From contig DAHXOG010000014.1 in the NCBI GenBank assembly GCA_027364995.1, positions 1 to 12,695 of the forward strand: 12,695 bases of DNA, written 5' to 3'. Position numbers and translations under genes: made by a program. The notes below the pieces were generated by a model that saw only the letters and a program-made list of their open reading frames with translations, searched no databases and was not told the origin of the DNA. This DNA is from Candidatus Mancarchaeum sp. (GTDB lineage Archaea > Micrarchaeota > Micrarchaeia > Micrarchaeales > Micrarchaeaceae). Shown here one piece after another: positions 1-6,187 of this stretch; the first letter of the stretch is position 1, and each line of letters starts with the position of its first letter.

Positions 1-376
1 CATAAGATTAAAATCTGAAAAATGTATATCATGTAAGAAAGTTTCTGCAAAAATTGTTTCATCAAATAATTTTATATCAAATTTTATCCCCTGCGGTGTA
101 GTTATTATATTATTTTTATAATTCCAATAACCTTTTTTATTAGAGAACAGGATACCTTCAAATAAAGAAAAGTAAAACAGCCTTCTCATATGCTTTACAT
201 TTGTTTTGTCAAATTTTAATATAAAACCATTTCTACAAATAAATTTTCCCCTTTTCTTATATAGATTTCGCAAGTTTAAACCTATTCGGATCAAATCTTA
301 TAACTTGCAAAACTATATTTGCATTATACAATCGTTTTATTAAAAAGTTTTTAACATAATTAGTAAGTGTTTTCAT
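1..376 (-). pseudogene. FkbM-family methyltransferase, N-terminal part, frameshifted and cut by the window edge
   Basis: Two minus-strand frames join into one FkbM-like N-terminus. The first frame runs from an ATG at 376-374 to a TAA at 259-257 (39 residues, containing VLQVIRFDPNRFKLAKSI). The next frame is open from about 264 to base 1. It reads KFICRNGFILKF, then a YWNYKNN stretch, then DETIFAETFLHDIHFSDF, which is what precedes the SAM-binding motif I in archaeal FkbM proteins; the catalytic Rossmann part lies beyond base 1. Known members methylate sugars or other groups in surface glycans and secondary metabolites. Joining the frames needs a one-base shift near 257-265, so the gene is probably broken or carries a sequencing error. 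The region is about 25% GC, far below the right half. Family call from the pre-motif-I text is fairly firm; whether the gene is dead is less certain. Confidence 0.6.
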
Positions 377-380
377 GTTC

Positions 381-641
381 TCAATCTAAGTTTGTAATAA
401 TATCAAAAGTATTTATCAAGTATTTGAAGAAAACAAATAAACACATTTTTATTTGGCCGTTGTGCAGCTGCATTAAAAACACCTTTTTCAGACCTACTCT
501 AAAAAGCAGTACATCGTACCAATTCTTTACTATGCTTTTCACAACAAGCAAATCTTTTATTTTGTTATTTACTCTATTAAGCTGCATTAAAAAGTAATCT
601 AACTTGGTTATATTCTTCCTAGGATCGAAATCGAGCTTCAT
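381..641 (-). pseudogene. Second FkbM-like N-terminal remnant (uncertain)
   Basis: An 86-codon minus-strand frame from ATG 641-639. Residues 34-64 (IVKNWYDVLLFRVGLKKV, then FLMQLHNGQIKM) resemble the N-terminal leader of archaeal FkbM-type methyltransferases, where an NWYxxxLxRxGLKK segment precedes an LRNG-like strand. The frame then ends, with no methyltransferase core before the next ORF at 376. It may be the remnant of a second copy, or an earlier piece of the same broken gene now out of frame. A 14-base direct repeat (466-479 and 580-593) makes FLMQL appear twice in this frame. The resemblance was judged by eye; a chance ORF in AT-rich DNA remains possible. Confidence 0.35.
466..593. repeat. 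14-bp direct repeat pair, 114 bp apart
   Basis: The 14-mer agctgcattaaaaa occurs at 466-479 and again at 580-593. The offset of 114 bp is a multiple of three, so on the minus strand both copies encode the same peptide (FLMQL). It may mark a slipped or recombined duplication inside the decayed FkbM-like remnant. No function is inferred. Confidence 0.5.
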
Positions 642-668
642 TAGACCAACTTTTGTGATAACATTTGT

Positions 669-700
669 TAAATATTAAATAAAAATAGATATAAATATAC
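669..700 (+). promoter_or_regulatory. TATA-like elements upstream of the candidate ncRNA
   Basis: Two archaeal TATA-like stretches lie here: TTAAATATTAAAT at about 669-681 and TATAAATATAC at 690-700. With the usual 24-28 bp spacing they would start transcripts near 700 or near 718. The first start would include the whole closing helix of the candidate RNA. In such AT-rich DNA TATA-like words also occur by chance, so this gains weight only together with the structured block downstream. Confidence 0.35.
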
Positions 701-895
701 CGGTTTGAACAAGATGACCAACTTATGGAATAATAAAGATAGAGGCGATTGAAAGAAGGGATCTCGTAGTAATCCAGCTCTATGTTGCACTAATGAAAGC
801 GTCTGACTGTGGAAACTAGCAGTATTTGGTTCGTCACTACAGCACGCTAAATACTCTATAACGAAGAGAGAAAGCAACTGAATATTTGAGAACCT
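701..895 (+). ncRNA. Candidate structured non-coding RNA, unknown class
   Basis: This block is about 39% GC, while the 100 bases before it are about 25%. It contains nested, non-crossing inverted repeats: a closing helix 702-706/890-894; 739-744/778-783 (ATAGAG/CTCTAT) enclosing 759-762/772-775; then 784-788/874-878 (GTTGC/GCAAC) enclosing a strong hairpin at 821-830/846-855 (AGTATTT/AAATACT plus GU, GC and UG pairs). A TATA-like element lies upstream and a T7 run lies at 924-930. No tRNA, 5S, RNase P or clear SRP signature was found; a GGAA followed by AGCAG at 811-823 recalls SRP helix 8, but the opposite strand of that loop does not fit. It could instead be a decayed coding remnant. The rest of the gene-free stretch 642-1054 is AT-rich and shows nothing else. 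Confidence 0.4.
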
Positions 896-920
896 TAGTA
901 TAGAACAGCAAGGTGTGAAA

Positions 921-930
921 GAGTTTTTTT
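921..930 (+). terminator. Poly-T terminator after the candidate ncRNA
   Basis: GAG followed by seven T residues (924-930). Archaeal termination typically occurs at T-rich tracts without needing a hairpin. It lies about 30 bases after the last helix of the candidate RNA. Confidence 0.35.
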
Positions 931-1054
931 GTGTATAAAAAGTTTCAGAAAAATTACAAATCCGTTAAGAAAAACCATATATGAATTAAATAAAGAGAAA
1001 CTTACATTTGCGAAATGTTTTTAAGTCTTTTGAGTTTAGCATTATTGTGATTAT

Positions 1055-1138
1055 ATGGCGAAACGTGTAAGCTTTAAAACGAGGAAAGGTAAAAAGGTAA
1101 CGTTTTATTCTACAAGGAAAAAGAAATGCAAAACCTAA
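1055..1138 (+). CDS. Tiny basic protein (27 aa)
   Basis: ATG at 1055, 27 codons, TAA at 1136-1138. The product begins MAKRVSFKTRKGKKVTFYST and ends with RKKKCKT. It is strongly basic, with a VSFKTxxGKKVTF core that reads like a pair of short beta strands around a KGKK turn. Such VSFxxxxGKxVxF microproteins occur in archaeal viruses, plasmids and accessory regions, but I cannot name a family. The gene sits 19 bases ahead of a zinc-finger microprotein and is probably the first gene of a short-spaced run reaching 3183. No clear Shine-Dalgarno or TATA box fixes the start. At 27 codons chance cannot be excluded; the coherent sequence and the placement support it. Confidence 0.45.
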   Translation: MAKRVSFKTRKGKKVTFYSTRKKKCKT

Positions 1139-1157
1139 CTCTTTAATTGATGGTCCT

Positions 1158-1307
1158 ATGGTAAAAAAATCAAGGGAAAGACAATACCGACTCTCTAAAT
1201 GTGCGTATTGCACAGGTACAGGTATGAATCCAGTAGGTATAATTGGAAGTCCATGCAAAGTTTGTAAAGGTACTGGAAAAATTAAAACCCTAGTACATAG
1301 TAAATAG
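1158..1307 (+). CDS. DnaJ-type zinc-finger microprotein (49 aa)
   Basis: ATG at 1158, TAG at 1305-1307. The 49-residue product carries two CxxCxGxG units, CAYCTGTG (residues 15-22) and CKVCKGTG (33-40), separated by a short GMNPVGIIGSP linker, with a basic N-terminus and tail. CxxCxGxG is the repeat of the DnaJ/Hsp40 cysteine-rich domain; two units supply four cysteines, enough for one zinc. There is no J domain, so this is a free-standing zinc knuckle. In DnaJ these modules bind unfolded protein; similar small stand-alone proteins may bind nucleic acid or act as adaptors, which is inference. It lies 7 bases before the nuclease gene, so joint transcription is likely. Confidence 0.7.
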   Translation: MVKKSRERQYRLSKCAYCTGTGMNPVGIIGSPCKVCKGTGKIKTLVHSK

Positions 1308-1314
1308 TGACAAG

Positions 1315-1638
1315 ATGAATACGTATAGGAAAGGAAGGCGAGCAGAAAAGCTTGTTGCAGAAAAGATGAAAAGGAGCGGCAAATTCAAATATGTAAAATT
1401 AAGCAAAGGTAGTAGGGGCCCTGCAGATATTCGTGCTAGGTCTATTTACGGTCCGAAAGTCCAAATTCAAGTAAAATCCGGATCTGCAAGGATGAATTCT
1501 GAAGAAAAGCATAAGCTTATTGCAATGGCAAAAAAGAATAAAGCAGTTGCAATATATACTAAGTATGATAGGGGTAAATTTAAGAATAAGCAACTGGGAA
1601 ACTTCTCCAGATTAAGGAAGCACAGGATAAGAGTATAA
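1315..1638 (+). CDS. Holliday-junction-resolvase-like PD-(D/E)XK nuclease, QxK variant
   Basis: A 107-residue protein with the Hjc-like layout: an N-terminal helix with a conserved Glu (GRRAEKLVAEKM, E11), then KGSRGPADIRA with the metal-binding Asp at about 38, then VQIQVKSG with Gln52 and Lys54 where most members have ExK. Archaeal Hjc proteins (about 120-140 aa) cut four-way DNA junctions. The Glu-to-Gln change also occurs in active families such as VRR-NUC and NERD, so activity is plausible but the substrate is not certain. It is very basic overall, as expected for a DNA-binding protein. It follows the zinc microprotein by 7 bases and precedes the membrane gene by 27. Family fold fairly firm; specific role (resolvase, restriction or repair nuclease) open. 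Confidence 0.7.
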   Translation: MNTYRKGRRAEKLVAEKMKRSGKFKYVKLSKGSRGPADIRARSIYGPKVQIQVKSGSARMNSEEKHKLIAMAKKNKAVAIYTKYDRGKFKNKQLGNFSRLRKHRIRV

Positions 1639-1665
1639 AGGCATGAGATTAGTTATATATTTCTG

Positions 1666-2307
1666 GTGATTTCCCTGCCCGATAAGGAAAATGAAAAAAA
1701 GGTTACAGAATGCAGTCTAATTTCAAATTGGTTCGTTGGTAAGACTCATGCAGAACAACCTCTTTCCGTTGACGGGAAAAAGGCGCTGGGGAGAAACTTA
1801 GCAGCAGTAGCTATAGTCATTATTTTAGCTTTTATAATCGCTATATATCATCCGCATGTCAACACTACTTCTTTAGTTACATACAATGCGCTGGTTATTG
1901 CAGCCGTAATATTTTTGTTGAATTTTCATTTCGGAGAATTAAGGGATGTAAGTTCTTGGTATATAGGAGGCAAACCTACAGCTAATCACAGTATTGAACT
2001 ATTTTCTTTTTGGCACGAGAACAAATCTGATATGCCTGCTGCGGTTAAAGTAGTAGAAGTCAAAGCCCTTTTTATCACTGTTCTACTAATTTCAATCATT
2101 TTTCTTATGGTATCCAGTTTTATTGTAATTGCCTCAATAAAAGCCCTAGATATTCTTGCGTTTGTTTTATCTATTATTAGTTCTGTAGGCATTCTAACTA
2201 TTCTAATTGGTACATTTTGTGCTTATCTCAAATCAGCAAAAGAATACGCACGTAAATACGCGTATAAACATCCATACAAAAATACAAAAGTGAAAGTTTA
2301 TGAGTAA
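1666..2307 (+). CDS. Four-TM membrane protein, unknown family
   Basis: A 213-residue protein with a 43-residue polar N-terminus and four hydrophobic segments at about 44-63, 72-91, 134-156 and 159-187. Between the second and third is a polar stretch of about 40 residues (GELRDVSSWYIGGKP and on). The C-terminal tail is short and basic, rich in Tyr and Lys. The start is a GTG at 1666; no in-frame ATG gives a comparable protein and there is no clear Shine-Dalgarno, so the start is uncertain. Its last 8 bases overlap the start of the epimerase gene, suggesting translational coupling. I do not recognise the family. A partner role with the adjacent nuclease or the surface-glycan gene is possible but unsupported. 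Confidence 0.6.
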   Translation: MISLPDKENEKKVTECSLISNWFVGKTHAEQPLSVDGKKALGRNLAAVAIVIILAFIIAIYHPHVNTTSLVTYNALVIAAVIFLLNFHFGELRDVSSWYIGGKPTANHSIELFSFWHENKSDMPAAVKVVEVKALFITVLLISIIFLMVSSFIVIASIKALDILAFVLSIISSVGILTILIGTFCAYLKSAKEYARKYAYKHPYKNTKVKVYE

Positions 2308-3183
2308 AAGAACGCTTCTCATCACTGGCAGTTCTGGCTTCATAGGGAACCATGTTGTAGAAGAAGCTTTGAAGAACGGCTATAAAGTAAAAGGGCTTGA
2401 CCTAAATGCGAATGTCAATCCTGCAATAGAATTCATAAAGGGTGACATCCGCGATAAATCTACAGTATCAAAGGCTGTGGAAGAGGTTGATTTCATTATT
2501 TACCTTGCGGGGTAACTTCCGTAGTTGAGTTTGAGAAAAACCCTGTGGAATGTTTTGATATAAATGTAAACGGTTTTATAAATGTGCTTTGGGCAGCACA
2601 TGAGCACAAGGTGAAAAAGGTTCTTTATGCTTCAAGTGCCGCAGTTTATACAGGAGAGCATTTTTCAGATTCTATGCCTTTAGATTATAGCAAGCAGCAC
2701 AATCCTTATGCTCAGTCCAAGATGATTAACGAAATGCATGCAGATTATTTCTTCCATTCGAGGGGCTTAAATTCTATAGGGCTTAGATTCTTCAACGTTT
2801 TTGGCGAAGGCGAAAACGAAAAAGGGCAGTACGCAAGCATTGCCACGCAGTTCCTAAAAAGCAAGGAGAGAGGAGAACCATTGGTAATATACGGCGACGG
2901 CTCGCAAGCCAGGGATTTCATACACGTAAGCGATGTGGCAAAGATAACTCTCATGCTGTTAGAGAAAGGCACCGAACCAATCTACAATGTTGGAACAGGA
3001 AAGGCTATTTCTTATAAAAATATAGGGGAAATGATAGATAGAGATAGCATAAAGTATGTAGAAAATCCGTTAAAGGCGTATCAATATCTTACGGAAGCCG
3101 ATACTTCGAAGCTCTCTAAAGTGATAGGCGACTACGAATTCATTAATTTGGAAAATTGGCTAAATGCCAAGCTAAAGAAGTAA
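2300..3183 (+). pseudogene. NAD-dependent sugar-nucleotide epimerase/dehydratase (extended SDR), frameshifted
   Basis: Two frames make one extended-SDR protein of about 294 residues. The first part (2300-2515) has the NAD motif GSSGFIG and ends FIIYLAG then TAA. The second part, readable from about 2516, continues VTSVVEFEKNPVECFDINVN, then SSAAVY, the catalytic Tyr/Lys as YAQSK, and LRFFNVFG. Restoring one G in the GGGG run at 2509-2512 joins the frames exactly (LAG-VTS). Intact members act in the cytosol on UDP-, GDP- or dTDP-sugars (4-epimerases, 4,6-dehydratases) for surface glycans. A real one-base deletion and a homopolymer sequencing error look identical here. A decayed second copy lies at 5258-5395. 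Domain identification is firm; substrate unknown. Confidence 0.85.
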
Positions 3184-3199
3184 GCATTTCTTTTTATTA
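3184..3199 (+). terminator. T-rich tract after the epimerase gene
   Basis: Directly after the epimerase stop codon is a T-rich tract (tttctttttatt), a plausible archaeal intrinsic terminator for the run of genes from 1055. A near-palindrome centred on TTGCGCAA follows at about 3224-3242. Confidence 0.4.
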
Positions 3200-3248
3200 G
3201 AAAGTTTAAATGCATAGCAGAGCTGCATTGCGCAATTGCAGAAAAGGC

Positions 3249-3256
3249 TTATAATG
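3249..3256 (+). promoter_or_regulatory. TATA box of the methyltransferase gene
   Basis: TTATAATG, centred about 25 bases before the ATG at 3277. This is the spacing for a leaderless archaeal transcript and favours 3277 over the upstream in-frame ATG at 3262. Confidence 0.45.
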
Positions 3257-3276
3257 CTTTTATGCGCGTATTTATC

Positions 3277-4101
3277 ATGGAAGCTGCTAAACTGCATAAT
3301 GAAATAATCAAAGGCTATGCTGCCTCTACTACTCATGAGTGGGAACGGCTGACGTTGAGCAACGGCATAATGGAGTACATAACCACAATCCATTACCTTG
3401 AAAAGTATCTTCCTAAAAATGGGGTTCTTGCAGACATAGGCAGCGGCCCTGGAAGATACTCTATTTGGCTTGCGCAGCATGGCTATGACGTTGTGTCTGT
3501 CGATCCCATTGAGAAGAGCATAAAGTCGCTGAAGGCAAGGTTCGCAGCCAGGAAGCTAAAGAAAAGGCTCAAAGGCGCATACGTTGGCTTTGCGCAAAGC
3601 CTCGAAATGCTCGAAAGCAAAAGCTTCGATGCTGTCGTATGCCTGGGCGGCCCTATGTCGCACATAATGGAAGAAAAGCAAAGGAAGAAAGCAGCTGCGG
3701 AACTTTTCAGGATTGCAAAGCCTGGGGCTCCAATTTTTGTATCTGTAATGGGCAGGTTTACCATATTCGGAGGGACCGTAAGTACCTTCCAGACGGATCT
3801 TGACAGCAGGTATATTGACAAATGGGCTGAAACAGGGGACTATTTTGGCGGGTACGGGTTCTTCCCATTTCACGGATTCAGGCCTTACGAACTTGAAGGC
3901 CTGTTTGGCAATAAGGTGGAGCTTCTGGCAAGGACAGCACTTGAAGGATTTGCATCTTATAGAGGCAGCTATGTCAAAGAGCTTATGGAGAACAGGAGAA
4001 GGTGGAACAAGTGGCTAAGGATACACTTCAGCACGTGCGAAGAGCCTGAAACCATAGGCGTGAGCGAGCACTACATGATAGTGGCAAGGGTAAAGCAGTA
4101 A
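3277..4101 (+). CDS. Class I SAM-dependent methyltransferase
   Basis: A 274-residue Rossmann-type methyltransferase. Motif I is ADIGSGPGRYSIWLAQHG (about 52-69), followed by the acidic end of strand 2 in VVSVDP (72-77), a motif IV-like FDAVVCLGGPMSHI, and a motif VI-like LFRIAKPGAPIFVSVMG. The C-terminal half carries a substrate-specific region (FPFHGFRPYELEGLFG). Family resemblance is to the Methyltransf_11/25 group; the substrate cannot be read. I chose the ATG at 3277 because of the TATA box; an in-frame ATG at 3262 would add MRVFI. It has its own promoter and lies 81 bases ahead of ksgA. A decayed copy of its codons for LLARTALEGFA survives at 5034-5068. Confidence 0.8.
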   Translation: MEAAKLHNEIIKGYAASTTHEWERLTLSNGIMEYITTIHYLEKYLPKNGVLADIGSGPGRYSIWLAQHGYDVVSVDPIEKSIKSLKARFAARKLKKRLKGAYVGFAQSLEMLESKSFDAVVCLGGPMSHIMEEKQRKKAAAELFRIAKPGAPIFVSVMGRFTIFGGTVSTFQTDLDSRYIDKWAETGDYFGGYGFFPFHGFRPYELEGLFGNKVELLARTALEGFASYRGSYVKELMENRRRWNKWLRIHFSTCEEPETIGVSEHYMIVARVKQ

Positions 4102-4182
4102 ACTATTGCCAAAACATCCAAATATTCAAAAAGCATTATTGCCCAATACGACTTAGTCTAGCAAAAAGCCCAGGCAATAACA

Positions 4183-5010
4183 ATGGACAATAAAATTCCT
4201 GACAAGATCAAGGAGCAGCACATCATAGTTGACGAGTCGGCCATAAGCAAAATAGTGAATGCCGCATCGCTTACAGAGCATGACGGCGTTTTGGAAATAG
4301 GCGGAGGCCCAGGAAATTTGACAAAAGCAATTGCGGCTCATGCGGGACAGGTATATGCCATAGAGAAAGACCCTGGATACGTACTTGAACTTAAAAAAAT
4401 TTTCAGCGGCAACCACAAGGTAATGGTTATAGAAGGCAACGCCCTAGATGCCAAACTGCCGCAATTCAACAAGATAGTTTCCAACCCTCCGTATAAAATC
4501 CTTCAGCCGTTCTTCCTAAGGTTGCTGCACGAAAGAAGATATAATTTCGAATGCTGCGTAACCGTGGCTCCATACGGCTTTTCAAAGCTTGCACTGGCAA
4601 AGCCCGGCTCTTTAGATTTTGGCGTAATGTCTGCATTCTTCTATGCCTTCTATAACGTAGAAGTTATCGCAGAGCTAAAAAAGAATGCCTTCAAACCGGA
4701 GCCCAGGGTAACCTCTTCCATATTGAAGATTTCGCCAAAATCAAACCAGTCGCCGCTGTCCCTAATGCTCAAGCTGATGTTTCTGGAAGATAGCCGCAAG
4801 ATTGGGAATGCAATGCTTGGCGCCTTGTGGAGCAACGGGGAATCCATATTGCAAAATAAAGTGACAAAAGCCGAGGCGCGCAGAATAATGGATAAATTTG
4901 AAAACGGGGAACAGAAAAAGCAAATACTCGAAAAACGCGTATTCCAACTGGGCAACGAAGAGATGGCAAGCCTAGCGGAATCAATATTAGCCAATATTTC
5001 AAATGCATAA
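4183..5010 (+). CDS. ksgA: SSU rRNA adenine dimethyltransferase KsgA/Dim1
   Basis: A 275-residue protein with the full KsgA/Dim1 layout: QHIIVD near residue 12 (the family's QHFL-like element), SAM motif I LEIGGGPGNLT (37-47), the acidic strand-2 residue in AIEKDP, the NALD loop, and the catalytic SNPPYK (100-105), then the C-terminal helical domain with RKIGNAML. It makes N6,N6-dimethyl groups on the two adjacent adenines in the loop near the 3' end of 16S rRNA, late in small-subunit assembly. Length fits archaeal members. Only a weak TATA-like element (about 4151-4159) precedes the ATG. Downstream neighbours are gene debris. High confidence. Confidence 0.95.
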   Translation: MDNKIPDKIKEQHIIVDESAISKIVNAASLTEHDGVLEIGGGPGNLTKAIAAHAGQVYAIEKDPGYVLELKKIFSGNHKVMVIEGNALDAKLPQFNKIVSNPPYKILQPFFLRLLHERRYNFECCVTVAPYGFSKLALAKPGSLDFGVMSAFFYAFYNVEVIAELKKNAFKPEPRVTSSILKISPKSNQSPLSLMLKLMFLEDSRKIGNAMLGALWSNGESILQNKVTKAEARRIMDKFENGEQKKQILEKRVFQLGNEEMASLAESILANISNA

Positions 5011-5032
5011 AAACTCTATAGTACTACTACAG

Positions 5033-5068
5033 CGCTTCTGGCAAGGACTGCCCTTGAAAGGTTTGCAT
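5033..5068 (+). pseudogene. Fragment of a methyltransferase paralogous to the one at 3277-4101
   Basis: Bases 5034-5068 match 3921-3955 at 31 of 35 positions, starting with an identical 15-mer (gcttctggcaaggac). Three of the four mismatches are at third codon positions, so the match reflects an old duplicated coding sequence (LLARTALERFA against LLARTALEGFA), not chance. No start, motif I or other methyltransferase part remains around it. It begins 23 bases after the ksgA stop and runs straight into the ATPase fragment. Confidence 0.7.
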
Positions 5069-5257
5069 ACGTCCAGGGAAGCAATAAAGAAGCTACTTCT
5101 CAGCCTTGTTGCACCGCTAAGGAACACCGTCAAGGAAGACATGATAGAAGCGTTCGGCAACAGTTCTGCAACATATTTTTCCATACTGGAGGGCATAGCT
5201 ATGGGAAAGAACACGAACAACGAGGTTGCGGCATATGTAGGTTTGAAAGAAACGTCG
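5069..5257 (+). pseudogene. Fragment of an archaeal AAA ATPase (C-terminal winged-helix part)
   Basis: This stretch, in the frame that opens at 5003, reads REAIKKLLLSLVAPLRN, then GNSSATYFSILEGIAMG, then NNEVAAYVGLKETS. That matches by eye the region after the P-loop domain of the archaeal ATPase/DUF234 family, where a helix-turn-helix (ATYFSILEAIAxGxxxxSEIAxYVGLKxTSL) follows the AAA core. The P-loop part is absent, so this is a remnant. It runs in frame into epimerase sequence (TSL-PIDYSKQHN), making a chimeric ORF that ends at a TAG at 5297-5299. Expression is doubtful. Confidence 0.6.
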
Positions 5258-5395
5258 CTTCCAATAGACTACAGCAAGCAGCACAACCCGTATCCATAGT
5301 CAAAAATTATCAATGAAATGTATACGGGCCATTTCCAAGTCAAAAGCTATAAATTCATGGATCTTCAGGATTGGATAAGCGCACAATCGAAATAA
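5258..5395 (+). pseudogene. Internally deleted copy of the sugar-nucleotide epimerase
   Basis: The segment reads LPIDYSKQHNPYP, TAG, then SKIINEMYTGHFQ, matching PLDYSKQHNPYAQSKMINEMHADYF of the 2300-3183 gene, with a 14-base identity (agcaagcagcacaa at 2689-2702 and 5273-5286). The catalytic YAQSK became YP-stop-SK. The same frame continues SYKFMDLQDWISAQSK and a TAA at 5393-5395, matching the intact C-terminus DYEFINLENWLNAKLKK. About 130 codons between are deleted and the Rossmann N-terminus is missing. This is a clear dead paralogue. The following 151 bases up to 5546 hold no gene. Confidence 0.85.
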
Positions 5396-5546
5396 GTGTA
5401 AGATGCCCATATATTCGGATGGGAGTCACTATTATTGCAGTTGAAATCTATTAAATACATTATGATAAGCACCTAAATGCAAAAATAAAGCATCATCGCT
5501 TCAGAACCATGCATTTTTATGGCCCAACGCAATAGATTGAAAATCA

Positions 5547-6185
5547 TCAACCACGCCAATACTGCTTTATTGCCTTTCTTGTTGCTGAATACAGCCTAGA
5601 GTATTCTTCAGGGCTGTTTGTTATAAATTCCCACAGGTTCCTACCCTTCTCCAAATACTCTTTCATTCCCATAAATGCCTTTCTATCATCAATTTTATAC
5701 CTGCTTACATATTTTGCGACCTTAGCAATATCTACATTTGAGTAAAAAAGCAGTGAAACCACATCTATAATATCCTTTTCCACTTTCTGCCTGTCGAAAC
5801 TGAAATAGCCACACATTTTCAGTAGCAGCAATAGTTCTTTCGAGGCCGTTCGTATGCCTTCTACCACAACGCTTTCTTCAATTACCAAGGAAATTGGCAT
5901 AGTCAACGCACTATCTGATACACCCTGGACCATGATGTCAATTCTGACTCCTCCAACCATTGCAAAATATATGGGCAAGCCTTTGTATTTTTCCACTCCA
6001 TAATTTTTAAAGTAGCTAAGCTTGTCAGCAGTCACCATTATGTCAACGTCTGTGCTCTTTTGTGTTTTAACATAAAAGTTGACTGCCCACCCTCCAATCA
6101 GTACGAAATCCAATGAATCTGCAAGCTTTTGCAATATCTCCCTGCTCCTATAAGTGATTGCGTCAGAATAAAATTCTTTTGGCAT
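5547..6185 (-). CDS. AbiEii-like nucleotidyltransferase toxin
   Basis: A 212-residue protein with the minimal nucleotidyltransferase signature: FVLIGGWAVNFYVKTQKSTD then VDIMV, giving GG at 31-32 and the metal-binding D46 and D48, with a third Asp at about 83 (VRIDIMV). The rest is helical, as in AbiEii/MNT-type toxins, which use the fold to modify RNA (for example tRNA acceptor ends) in type IV toxin-antitoxin and abortive-infection systems. Its ATG lies 2 bases after the stop of the upstream wHTH gene, so the two are co-transcribed from the 6859 promoter. Function as a toxin is inferred from family and pairing; a stand-alone MNT role is an alternative. Confidence 0.75.
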   Translation of the reverse strand: MPKEFYSDAITYRSREILQKLADSLDFVLIGGWAVNFYVKTQKSTDVDIMVTADKLSYFKNYGVEKYKGLPIYFAMVGGVRIDIMVQGVSDSALTMPISLVIEESVVVEGIRTASKELLLLLKMCGYFSFDRQKVEKDIIDVVSLLFYSNVDIAKVAKYVSRYKIDDRKAFMGMKEYLEKGRNLWEFITNSPEEYSRLYSATRKAIKQYWRG

Positions 6186-6187
6186 GG

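Noticed and set aside
801..825. SRP RNA helix 8 resemblance (GGAA followed by AGCAG)
   Set aside because: The 5' side of the loop lacks the conserved CAGG-like bases, and flanking arms do not pair as in SRP RNA.
817..845. tRNA T-arm look-alike (GGTTCGTCAC)
   Set aside because: No acceptor, D or anticodon arms can be placed around it.
668..877. Minus-strand 69-codon ORF over the candidate RNA
   Set aside because: No recognisable motif, and a hydrophobic tail from AT-rich sequence; more likely a chance frame opposite the structured block.
714..938. A plus-strand frame interrupted only by TGA codons (750, 804, 879), readable if TGA meant Trp
   Set aside because: About 75 codons without TAA or TAG is not rare. 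Intact genes here, including the exonuclease at 12015-12695, end with TGA, so TGA works as a stop.
986..1258. Minus-strand 90-codon ORF
   Set aside because: It lies opposite the basic microprotein and the CxxCxGxG gene, whose motifs are far more convincing.
5402..5426. Small hairpin CCCAT/ATGGG after the epimerase remnant
   Set aside because: Only five pairs and no T tract; expected by chance.
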